Assembly: GCA_030280995.1 (NCBI GenBank)
Contig: JASXTE010000005.1
Coordinates: 38,537,203-38,601,202, forward strand
DNA: 64,000 nt
Direction of reading: 5' to 3'
From: Hemileia vastatrix
Lineage: Eukaryota > Basidiomycota > Pucciniomycetes > Pucciniales > Zaghouaniaceae
A model generated the notes under the pieces. That model made no database searches and had not been told where the DNA came from. It worked only from the letters and a program-made list of their open reading frames with translations. The position numbers and the translations under genes were made by a program. The first letter of the stretch is position 1. Each line of letters opens with the position of its first letter. This document shows positions 51,867 to 61,349 of this stretch, piece after piece.

Positions 51867-52638
51867 TGTCACCGGACGACCTACGCACAAGGTCGAGGAT
51901 GTTCCTGAAAGTGAGATGAGAGATTTAGAAACTTCTTTGAAGCACAGAGGAATGATTCAAGGAAGTGATTCGAAGGTCACTTGAAGTAAGAGCTACAGGT
52001 TTGAGGTATGTTCAAGATGAATTATAAGATAGTTTCAAAGGTAATAGGAATTCTTAAGATCTCACGAAGGGTTGGAAACTCAATAATCAAAGGTTTAGGA
52101 TTAAGAAATGATTTATTTTGAAAATAAAAGAAAGATAAAATAACAATGATTTAACTTAAAGATTTTACCACTATTAAATGTAAATATGTTTTATAATTTA
52201 ATTCTAAGGAATATTGAACCAAATACCCAACCCTTTTATATCCTTTATTCCTCCTCGCATTGACCTCCCTTTCATCACACCATTCACATACCATTGACCA
52301 TTACTAACATACACTTAATCCCTCTTCGCTAATATCCATCCATGCTCAATTTACCCCTTTTAAAGTAATTAACAAACTTTCAATGAAAACTACTACTGTA
52401 CTATTACGTTGATCCTAGCGCTGTGCGTTGCTTATTGAAAATGAGACTAAGGCACCCTATTGAGAGACTGACTAATTTAGATTTAGAGTTTAGGCTAGCG
52501 CAGTTAAATAGTAAGTACACAAAGGGGAATTGCAGTTGCTATGGGGAGTTGCTTTCTGCGCTTCGAGTATAGATTTAGAACTCGATATTATTGATTTAAC
52601 GAGCTGCTTTTGCCTCAAGTGTCACGTGGCGCGTGACA
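51867..52638 (-). repeat. 5' LTR of F (772 bp)
   Basis: Starts on the minus strand with TGTCACGCGCCACGTGACA and ends CCGGTGACA. TATAAAAGGG at 52231-52240 (minus strand) is a promoter candidate. The sequence after it (GTATAATTTAATTC) is not a classic TGG primer site. Confidence 0.93.
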
Positions 52639-53025
52639 GGAGGAAGTTGGAATGGAGGGTATGGAACCAGGAGGTTATGGCGTGGATCACCAGGTAGAAG
52701 ATTAAATGGCAATGTTGGAGGAGTCAGAGGTAGTACAGCAAAGAGGGGTACTTGCTGAAGGAATGCCAGGAGCAAGGCACAATACTCCAAAGAACCCACC
52801 TGGAAGAGCGAAACCTGGTGCAAAGGCAACTCAACCTAAATGGAGAATGCAGCACTGGGTTCACTCTGATTTTCCTAAAGCAGCAGCGGATTTAGTTGCG
52901 CAATGTTTGAAGACTACAGTCTCTGCTCTATTGGGGATGCTGACAGTAGTAGCGCGGGACGTAGAAAATTGAATTGTGGATAAGTGTAGGAAGCAAAGGA
53001 TTGCTAATTGCTCTGAGTTAAAATT
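52639..53025 (+). pseudogene. gag of H, C-terminal part, resumed after F
   Basis: The frame left at 44397 continues from 52644, meets one TAA near 52703 and then runs to a stop after 52972. It contains MQHWVHSDFPKAAADLVAQC, a segment typical of the region just before protease in related elements. The protease itself is missing: from about 53026 the sequence is B-like pol linker, so H is joined to a different element here. Confidence 0.65.
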
Positions 53026-56000
53026 ATGAAGAAAGAAGATCATCAAGATCAATTTTTGATACTCCAGAATGAGGTTAAACTGCAAAATTTTAAAATAGTT
53101 GATTCTTAAGATGAATCAAGATTTGAAGATTTGGAAGACAGAAGTGAAGATGAAGATTTGGAATGGCAGAAAAGTTTTGGAGTGGTGAGATTGGGGTCTA
53201 AAAGTAAGTCCTCCCAATTGTGCACTGCTAGGGTTTCTTCTACACCTTTCAAAAACATTACCTTGGTCACACATGTGAGAAATGGGGAAACCCTTGGTTT
53301 TCGTTCCAGGTCTGGTAATGAAAATTTCCTGAAGATCCTTCAAGTTGAAGATGGAGCGGCAAAGTATAAGAAGGTAGCGCAGAAAATTAGGCATGTTAAT
53401 GAGCCTATGCTGGTGGGTTTGAATCCGCCCTTAAAGAGACCTCCTTTGTCAAGAGATCCGTACTGTACTCCTTTTGTGAAGAATCCTCCAGAATTTGTAG
53501 AGACGGCTAGGGTGACCGTGGAGAGATTGAAGGTTGTTAATTTTGGTCCTGATGGGTGGTTGTCTGAAGAAGAAAAGAAGTTGTTGTTTCACGTTATTGT
53601 GCTAAAGGAAAAGGCTGTAGCATTTGTTGAGGAGGAAAGGGGTGTATTGAAGCACTCTTATGGGGAACCTTACTTGATTCCTGTGGTTTTTCATGAACCT
53701 TGGCAAATCAAACCTATTCCAATTCCAGCTGCTATCAGAGAGGATTTTGTGGAGATTGTTAGGGAAAGAGTCAGGACTGGGTTATACAAACAATCGACAT
53801 CCAGCTACCCAAGTCCAGTTTTCTGTGTAAAGAAGGAGAATGGAAAGTTGAGGGTGGTTCATGATCTTAGGGCCTTGAATAGAGTCACTATCAAGGACAC
53901 TGGTATGCCTTCAAGTGCAGAGGATTTTGTTGAAGCTTTTTCTGGAAGGGTGTGTTATGGTTTGGGTGATATTATGGGTGTTTATGATGAGAGGGAACTA
54001 CATACAGATTCAAGGCCTCTCACAACTTTTTAGACTCCTTTGGGAAGATTTCAGCTCACTAGGTTGCCTCAAGGAGCAACTAATTCAGTAGTGGTATATC
54101 AAGCACAGATGGCTTTGATTTTACAGGATGAGGTTCCTACTCATGCTGGTATTTTTATTGATGATGGTGGAATTAAAGGAACATCCACTGATTATGGTAA
54201 TGAGATGTTAGCGGAGAACCCTGGCATAAGGAGGTTTGTTTAGGAATATGCAATAACTCTAGAGAGAGTGTTGTTTAGGATTGAAGAGGCTGGTTTGACC
54301 ATTTCAGGGTCAAAATTCTGTTGTTGTGTTCCTGCTTTGGAAATTCTGGGTCATGTGGTATGTAAAGAGGGAAGGATTATGACGAAGAAGAAGATTAATA
54401 AAATTCAGTCATGTCCAAGGCCTAAAAATACTACTGAAGTCAGGGGATATTTGGGTGTATGTTTATATGTCAGTATTTTTCTTTGTTGGCTTCACCTTTA
54501 AGGAAGTTGACCAGAAAAGATGCATATTGGGAATAGACTGAAGAGTGTGAAGAGGCTTTTACGAAGTTAAAAAAGGTTTTTGGGGAAGATATTGTTCTTC
54601 ACAAGTTGGATTATGTTGTTGGTGCTGGAAAAATTTATCTGGAAGTGGACTCAAGGTATATTGCTTATGGTGCTGCTTTGTCTCAGGAGGATAAGACTGG
54701 GAGGGTCAGGCCAGTAAGATATGAGTCTGTGGTGTTTAATGAGGTGGAATCTAGGTATTCTCAACCTAAGTTGGAATTTTGTGGTGTAGAAAAAATTTTA
54801 AAGAAGCTGCAGACAGTTTTTTGGGGGCAGAATTTTGAGCTGCAGGTGGATGCAAAATCTTTGTTCAGATGATCAATACGCCTAGTCTTCCAAATGCTCC
54901 AATTACTAGGTGGGTGGCATTTATTCAACATTTTTCTTTTGACCTGGTACACAAACCAGGTAAAACTTTTACTATGCCTGATGGATTATCAAGGAGGCCA
55001 CCTACAGATGAAGATTCTGAGGCTGAAGAGTTTGATGAAGATGTTCCAGTGGTTAGGGACAGCGCAAAGGGTGCTGAAGATTTTTCTAACCTCCCCCAAG
55101 AGGCTAAACTGGCTGGATCTGATCTTGATTCTGGTGATCAGGATGTTTTTGTTGATGTAGATGGAGTTGTTGTTTGGGACAGCTCAAATTTGGAAAACAG
55201 TGTTTTTGTTAGTGAACTGGATTCTCACAAGGTTCAGTTGAAATAGAAGGATGTGCCAAAATTTAAGGATTGGTGTCCTGGTTGGGCTGCTCAATTGACT
55301 CATTTTCATACTGGTGATTTTGATGACAGAATCGTACCCTTGGATGTGGTGTTGTTGGATTTTGAAGATGAGACCTGGGGTCAGTCTGGGTTTTATTTTA
55401 TTTTGGTTGAATATCTGTTGACCTTGGATAGGCCAGATAGTTGTGATGATGATACTTGGTTGGAAATCAAGAAGAAGAGTCCTGGATTTTATGTGTCAGG
55501 AAGGCGGTTGATGAGGAGGAGACATCCAAATCCTCAAGTGGTGGTGACTCAGAAGAAGGGTCAAGAATTGGTTTTGAAGTCTTTGCATGAAGACCTTGGT
55601 CATAGAGGCTTTGGGGAGACTTATAGAAGAGTAGTTGACAGATTTTGGTGACCTGGTATGAAGTTGGCTGTGCAGGGTTGGGTTCAATCTTGTGAAGAAT
55701 GTCAAAGAAGAAGTCATTTGAAACCTAAAGAGGTCGGCCGTGATACTGGTGAATCAACTGTTTTTGGAAGGGTCAGTCTGGATGCTGTTCATATTAAAGA
55801 GGGCAGGTATAAATACTTGATTGTTGCTAGAGATGATTTTTCTGGTTGGGTTGAGGCAGTGCCTCTGGTTAATTAGACTGCCAAGAATGTGGCAAAGTTT
55901 TTGAAGAAGTAGTGGATTTATAGGTATGGGTTGATGAAGTTGGTGACTGTTGATGGCGGGACAGAGTTTGGTGCTTAATGTAAAGAAGCTGTGGCTAGTA

Positions 56001-56603
56001 TTGGTTCTAAAGTTAGTGTGGCTACACCATATTATCCTGAAGCTGAAAGCATGGTTGAAAGAGGCCATCAAGTTATCAAGAATGCTTTGGTGAAGATGTG
56101 CGGAGATAGTGCTGGAAAGTGGAGGCATTATTTATCCTAGGTGTTATTTGCTGATAGGGTCACTGTGAAGAGGACAACTGGCTATTCTCCTTGAAGTTGT
56201 CTCTTATCTTGGTATTGATTGAGATGATGTGCACTAAACAGAAGAATTGCTCTGTGCCAGGATGCAACAGTTGGAATGTAGAGAGGAATGTCAAGAGAAG
56301 GCATACTCTAGAATGATGAAGATTAGGAATCAATCAGTCAGGTACTGGGACAAGAAGTTGGCTCATAGACTCAGGAATCCCTTGAAACCTGGTTGTTTGG
56401 TCTTGGTGTATAATAGAAGTTTGGAGAGTCAGTGGGGGAAAATGTTTGCTGACAGATGGAATGGACCTTACAGAGTCAGATATCAGGCGTCTGGAGGTTC
56501 TTATGTTTTGGAAGAGTTGGATGGTGCAGTCTTGAAAAAGAGGGTGGCTGCAGACCAAGTGAAGAGGTTTTATCCCAGAGGCACTAGGCATGAAGAAGAT
56601 TGA
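53026..56603 (+). pseudogene. pol of gypsy G, decayed
   Basis: The linker has one mini-hairpin unit (53061-53082, encoding LQNEVKLQ). RT (53131-54500) has VVHDLRALNRV, DIMGVYDERELH and an intact FIDDGG box. RNase H (54600-55010) runs to KPGKTFTMPDGLSRR. A second unit at 55090-55112 encodes LPQEAKLAG. Integrase follows with LHEDLGHRG, CEECQRR, DAVHIKEG and VDGGTEFG. Stops or frameshifts at about 54033, 54243, 54478, 54530, 54868, 55245, 55651 (Trp codon to TGA), 55875, 55911, 55979, 56140 and a ~70-bp deletion near 56193 kill it. The frame ends KRFYPRGTRHEED. Closest in sequence to I and B. Confidence 0.88.
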
Positions 56604-57001
56604 CTCCGCAATGAGGATAAAATTTGGAACGTCTTTTTTGTTTTGGAATTTTTGTGGTGTTGCAGAGAAACTTTTGTGTTGGAAACTTTTTGTTAGAAGG
56701 TACACATGGGTGGGGCTTCTAGATTTGATCTTGGCAAGTGTAGGGGTGACTGATAGGCTGGATACTCTATCAACAGTTACCCTAGATTTTCTGTTTCCAA
56801 CCCTTGCTCTGAATTTGGTTGAACCCCAGTATTGGTTTCTTTTCACAGGTTTTAGTCCACCATGACTTTTAACTGGATTTTTCTTTGGTTTTCTTGTGCT
56901 GGACTCTTAACTCTTATTGGGTTTGGTTTATTGTGTTGGATGTTGTGTTTTTTGTTAGAAGGTACCCAGGGGGGCTTCTAGATTATATTTTGGCAAGTGT
57001 G

Positions 57002-57043
57002 GGGGTAACTGATGAGCTGGCTGCTCTGTAGAACAGTTACCCC
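57002..57043 (+). other. 10-bp hairpin GGGGTAACTG/CAGTTACCCC (G)
   Basis: Perfect stem, loop ATGAGCTGGCTGCTCTGTAGAA. Relative to B (AATT on both sides of the pair) both strands changed together: TAATTG/CAATTA became TAACTG/CAGTTA. Confidence 0.75.
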
Positions 57044-57183
57044 AGAATGTCTGTCTCAAGTCTTTTGTTTTTCCTAGTTGAATTCTAGTTCTGTTGTTTA
57101 TTATTCAGGTTTCTAGTCCACTATGACTTTAAACTAGTTTGGAACAGGCTTCTTTATCTTTGGTTTCTTTTGGGGTTGGTGGT

Positions 57184-57241
57184 GGATCACTGGTGGTCTC
57201 CCATCATTTATACTTATTGGAGGGAGCCCACCCAGTGATCA
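57184..57241 (+). other. Long hairpin GATCACTGG/CCAGTGATC (G)
   Basis: Perfect 9-bp outer stem, then TGGTCTCCC facing GGAGGGAGCCCA, and an AT-rich loop. Confidence 0.65.
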
Positions 57242-57923
57242 TTTCTATGGACCAGACTTTCTCTTATTGGAACATCTATGGAGCTGGAAAATCTTTGATT
57301 TTGTAGTTATGTTTTTGCTAGATAATAGTTTAAGATTATTTTCCTTTTTCTCTTTTTTTCTTTTAATTTTTTTGTGGGGGTTGTTAAAATTATAAAATCA
57401 AAAATATAGGGTGTTACCACATCAGGGTCACCTGGATGTGGGCAAGCATTGGTGGGGAAAGGCTCATCAATTGGCCGGGCAATGTATTCTATCATTTTAG
57501 TATATTTTATTTTTATTTTCTTTAATTTAATTTTTTTATTATTACTATTTTTTATTTTTTCTATTTATACTCATTATTAACCTTAATTTATGTTTCTTAT
57601 TTCAAATTTTTTAAATGTTTTAAGGTGTATCCACATCAAGGTGCACTTGAATGTTTTCAAGGTATCAGGGGATCAGCTCATCAATTGGCTGGGGGATACC
57701 ATTTGTATTAATTTTGTATATTCTATTTTATTTCATTTATTTTTATTTCATGTTATTTATCAATTTTTAATTTTAGTATATTAGTAGATTTAAAAAAAAA
57801 TAATAATTGGGAATTTATAGTGGTTAATTTTTTTATTATTATTTATTTATTATTATATTTTTTTTCAATCTTTTTGCAGGAGCTCATTGTCTGGATGATG
57901 AAGCTTCTGGAGGCTGGTCCGGA

Positions 57924-59436
57924 TTATGATGTCTTTTTTGTTTTTTTGTTGGGATTGTGGGAAGCACTGTGTTCTTTGAAGTGCATTGTGCTGGTGAGAT
58001 TATATTTATTGTAATGGGCAGGAATTGGATTAGAGGGAAGTTCACAGGAGGAAGAAGAAGAGGCAGGAATGGAGTGCTGGAAGGTGTGCTTAATGATCCT
58101 AGACATCTTCCAGTGGTCATCCAACAGGCACTTTCTCAGGGATTTTTCAAAGTCATTCAAAAGTCCATGGAGGGAAAAGGCTTTTAGCATGTTGGAACAG
58201 ACTCTGCTTAGGTTTTTCTTCATGTCTCCATAATCCAGGGTCAAAGAAGTTTCAAGAGGTTGGCCAACTCCAATAGTAGATTCAGGAGAAGGGGTGCCAA
58301 CTAGACAAGAAGAATTGGATCAGTAATTATTTTGGTTGAAGAAATGGGATGAATTAATTTGGTACTTACAGATTGGAAGCTCATCAAATTTGTAAGCAGC
58401 CGGAATTTGGATCTCTGAAGATTTTGGAATGGTCATAGTGGGTGGATCAATCAGCAAAAGATATGGATTCTCTTGGTCTTCCTCTGAAAGATTTTGAGAA
58501 GGTGAACTAGGAGGCTGATGTTCCTGGTGCCTAGTTGGAGCAGCGGGATTGTTGTTGTTATTGTGGTTGTTATTTCTGTTGGATTCATCTGGAGGAGGTG
58601 CTGGTGATGGAGTACCAGGGTTGTTAAAAGATGGAGCAGGAGAGGGTGATTTGGAAGCAGATTAATCTATTCTGGATGGAGCTTTTGAAGAGATGGAACT
58701 GTCAGAAGAGTAGTTGGCTGACAGAGGAGAGGTGTAGTTTCATTGTCTTAGTTGGAGACGAAGTTGTTGTTTGGGTGTAGTGTGTGGTGTTCTGGTTTCT
58801 TCTTGGGGTTTTCTGGCAGGTCTCTTAGAAATCTGGGAAATTTTGGTGCTTTTGGACTTTGGAAGGGTGGATTGCATTGCTCTGGGAGTAGTGGGAGGTG
58901 ATTTAGTAGAGTTGTTTTTGTTGATTGATTGAATTTGGTTGTTTTCCAATGTTTTTGGAGGTTTTGAGCCTGCTTTTCACTGTCTAGTGAGGCAGGCGGG
59001 TCTCCTGGAGGCGGTCTAGAAGCCTGGGAGCTGTTCTTAAAGCTTTTGGAGCTAATTTGGAAGAGATAAAAGCAGTTTCTTGGGAAGCTAAGGCTGGTCT
59101 TTTGGGAAGAGTTCTGGAAGCTGACCTTCTGGATCTTCTGGAAGGTGCTGAATATAAAGAGGAAGAGGAAGGACCAAGCTCTGGGGATCTTGTAGGGGAT
59201 CTGGAGATGTATTTATGAGAAGGTGAAGGAGGAGGAATAGGGTAGTTGGCATCTCTGTCACATTTTTTCTTTTTGGAATAACAAGAATCACAAGCCCTGT
59301 TGTAGAATTTGGCTTCAGAAGTTGGAAGAGTGAAGGTGCAATGTCTGCACATGTGGATGCACTGTTTGCAGGCATAGTCCTTGAGAGCAGTGAAGTAAGG
59401 AAGAGTAGAAGGGTTAACATCAGGAGATCCAGCCAT
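57924..59436 (-). pseudogene. Antisense spliced gene 1 in G, Zn2Cys6-like, damaged
   Basis: ATG 59436. Residues ~20-60 hold CKQCIHMCRHC (C-X2-C-X6-C), a 15-residue spacer and CDSCYSKKKKC (C-X2-C-X6-C): the cysteine layout of a Gal4-type Zn2Cys6 cluster with basic residues in the second half. A Ser/Pro/Arg linker follows to a stop at 58984. The sequence continues in another frame (58949 downward: a Lys/Thr/Pro/Asn-rich linker with two stops), then an intron at 58301-58369 (GTAAGT … ACTGAT … CTAG) and a C-terminal exon (58300-57924) with LDYGDMKKNLSRVCSNMLKAF. Opposite to G. Two stops and one unexplained frame change make it a pseudogene or a misread gene model. Confidence 0.55.
58301..58369 (-). 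other. Candidate intron in antisense gene 1
   Basis: 69 nt, donor GTAAGT, branch site TTACTGATC, acceptor TGTCTAG. Splicing joins …KFDELPI to FGTPSPEST in frame (phase 1). Confidence 0.65.
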
Positions 59437-59589
59437 GATCTGTGGTGAGAAAAGATGATGGAAAGAGATAGGAAGGAGATTTTTTGTCAGTGATTGGTAG
59501 ATGATAAAGTGAAGGTGGAAGCTCAGCAGATTGACTGTAGAGGTGTTCTGTATGAAATTGGCTGCATCTATTTTATGAAAAATTCTGTC

Positions 59590-59682
59590 AGTCCATCAAG
59601 ACTTTAAACTGAAATCTGGTTTCTGGCAGTCCTTCAAGACTTTAAACTGAACACTGTGTCAGTCCCCCAAGACTATAAACTG
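59590..59682 (+). repeat. Three mini-hairpin units in G 3' region
   Basis: AGTC-CATCAA-GACT, AGTC-CTTCAA-GACT and AGTC-CCCCAA-GACT, each followed by (T/A)TAAACTGA, at 59590, 59628 and 59661. They sit between the two antisense genes. Confidence 0.8.
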
Positions 59683-59775
59683 AGGAAGGTGTTTTTTTAT
59701 TGTTGGAGTTGGTTTTGAAAGATTGGTGGAGGGTATCCACAGGGGGAGCCTCCAAATTTAGCAAAGGAAAGTTTG

Positions 59776-59816
59776 GGGGTAATTGATGGGCTGGTAGCTC
59801 AATTTACAATTACCTC
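59776..59816 (+). other. 10-bp hairpin, third copy in G
   Basis: GGGGTAATTG … CAATTACCTC with the loop GATGGGCTGGTAGCTC. Nine of ten stem positions pair, allowing G-U pairs. Confidence 0.7.
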
Positions 59817-59887
59817 AGAATGTTAGTTTTTTCTCTGTGTCTTAATGTGGTTGATCTCTGGTTCTGGGTTTATGATTTAGGTATTTG

Positions 59888-59968
59888 AGTCCCCCAAGAC
59901 TTTAAACTGAGGGTTTTTGAGTCCCCCAAGACTATAAAATGAGGATGGTCCCCCAAGACTTAAAACTG
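59888..59968 (+). repeat. Three further mini-hairpin units in G
   Basis: At 59888, 59920 and 59947: AGTC or GGTC, loop CCCCAA, GACT, then TTAAACTGA, ATAAAATGA or TAAAACTGA. Confidence 0.78.
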
Positions 59969-60029
59969 AGGGTTGTTTTGTGGTTACATCCTATAGAGGT
60001 TGTGGTCAATTTTTCTTTCTGAATCAAAC

Positions 60030-60790
60030 TCAAGTACTAGTGGAATTACAGAGGGAATCAAGAGATGAAATGAAGTGTTCAGAATTATTCTTGAACTGGT
60101 GAATGAGGTGTCTTCTGTTCTCAATGTCCTGTGGATCTCTAGCAGGAGTGGATTGGAAGTAGTGAAGCAGAAGTTGTTTCTGTTGAGATGTGTGTTGTTG
60201 GAACTTGGCCTTGATAGTGGGCAAGTGGTTTGGTGTTGGTGGTGCAATGGATCCTACATTGTTATCATCACCATCAGAAGATGGAGGAACTGTAAAGTCA
60301 TCAGTTTTAAAGTTGAAGGAAGAAATGAAAGTTCTTTACCATCAGATGGACCAGGGATGGTGGAACTTGTTGTTTTAGTGGTTTTGGCACTCTTCTGGGA
60401 AGGGTGTAGCTTTTTGATTAATCTGGGAATCAAGATGGATGGCCCAGATCTTTTGGTGTTGGTAGAAGATGGACCAGGTTGAGGTGGAGTTGAAGCTGTT
60501 GCAGAAGATAGTGGAACAGGTCTGTAGCAGGTCTTCTTTCTGGATTGGCAGACATCACAGGACTTTCTGTATGGATGGACAGGAGGTGTGATGGTGCATA
60601 TTAGATTATTGTCAATGCAGTATTGGCAAGGACCCATTTCACAGGCAGATTTGGGAAGAAGGTTCAACATGGTGGTTTGATGAAGAAAGAATGTGGACAT
60701 TCTCAATTGGAGGTAGGATGTGGTCTTCCAACATTGAAAGGGGCCTTTGTTGTGTGATTTGGCGATGTTTGTGCATGTCTTAATTGACAT
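60030..60790 (-). CDS. Antisense spliced gene 2 in G: intact Zn2Cys6-like protein
   Basis: Two exons, 60790-60340 and 60289-60030, giving 711 nt (236 residues) with no stop. The start is ATG 60790; Met31 or Met41 are possible alternatives. Residues ~53-85 read CQYCIDNNLIC, 12 residues, CDVCQSRKKTC: exactly C-X2-C-X6-C-X12-C-X2-C-X6-C, the spacing of fungal Zn2Cys6 DNA-binding clusters. Unusually the basic residues are in the second half. A Ser/Thr/Pro-rich linker with KRSGPSILIPRLIKKLH follows, then a Gln/His-rich helical C-terminus. It is opposite to G and lies downstream of the last mini-hairpins. Role unknown; a nuclear DNA- or RNA-binding regulator is inference. It could also be a captured host gene. 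Confidence 0.68.
60290..60339 (-). other. 50-nt intron in antisense gene 2
   Basis: Donor GTAAAG, branch site AACTGATGAC, acceptor TTTACAG. Removing it keeps the frame; reading through gives a stop at 60254. Confidence 0.7.
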
Positions 60791-61349
60791 CTGTTAAGAA
60801 ATTGTGTATTTTTCTGGTTTTATTCCGTGGATATTTGGTCTGTGGATATGTGGGTACTATCATTGGATAGCCCGAGTTTTTCTCTATATTTTATGTAATG
60901 AAGACATTTTTCATATTCTAAGTTTTATGGGGTCATTTCCTCATTTTTCATTTATAAAAGATAGCTGTTTAATTTTGTTTATTGTGTTTTAAGGGCTAGC
61001 CTTAAGTCTTAGGGTTAAGTGCTAAGTAACATTGGATAGAGCTAATATTTTTCTATATTTCATGTCTCAATGTTGTTATAGTGAAATTCCGTGTTTTGAA
61101 GGTTTTAGTAGTTGTAGCTAATTTTTCTTAGATTAGTTGTTTTTATTGGTTTTCTGGCTTCAGGGAGGCCGGGCCGCCTGCCTGCCTCTGTTTTAGAAGG
61201 TTGGGGAGCGCTTTTGGAGGGTTTTTCATTCAATTTGGCGGGTACAGGCGCCAGATTGGTGGGTGTGCATGGGCTCTTAGATAGTGGTCTGGGTGTACAT
61301 AGTGAATAAGACAGTTTGGGGAAACTTTATTTATCATACAACCATCCGG
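60791..61349. other. Non-coding end of G, possible LTR remnant
   Basis: No ORF. AT-rich, then a GC-rich spot at about 61160-61200 (GGAGGCCGGGCCGCCTGCC) that resembles the one in the probable I LTR at 33170-33230. This could be a 3' LTR remnant of G, cut by the insertion of D at 61350, but no TG…CA border or polypurine tract was found. Confidence 0.35.

Larger units (their letters stand above)
44398..52638 (-). mobile_element. Full-length chromodomain-type Ty3/gypsy element F
   Basis: 8241 bp on the minus strand: 5' LTR 51867-52638, gag 50608-51794, pol with chromodomain about 46985-50593, a purine-rich 3' region containing an antisense gene, 3' LTR 44398-45140. The 5-bp duplication GGAGG flanks it, and the gag of H is the target. 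Gag and pol each carry a few frameshifts or stops, so it is recent enough to have recognisable borders but is not autonomous. Confidence 0.93.
56603..57923 (+). other. 3' region of G, first hairpin block
   Basis: Order: mini-hairpin right after the pol stop (56603-56624), 10-bp hairpin (56743-56783), mini-hairpin (56854-56875), second 10-bp hairpin (57002-57043), mini-hairpin (57115-57137), long hairpin (57184-57241), AT-rich spacer, CCACATC hairpins (57417-57441; decayed copy 57631-57656), AT-rich. Same order as in I (40581-41535), and similar to B read on its own strand. No coding sequence. Confidence 0.72.

Noticed and set aside
60075..60482. 135-residue plus-strand ORF
   Set aside because: Shadow of the spliced minus-strand gene at 60030-60790, which has the better motif and splice evidence.
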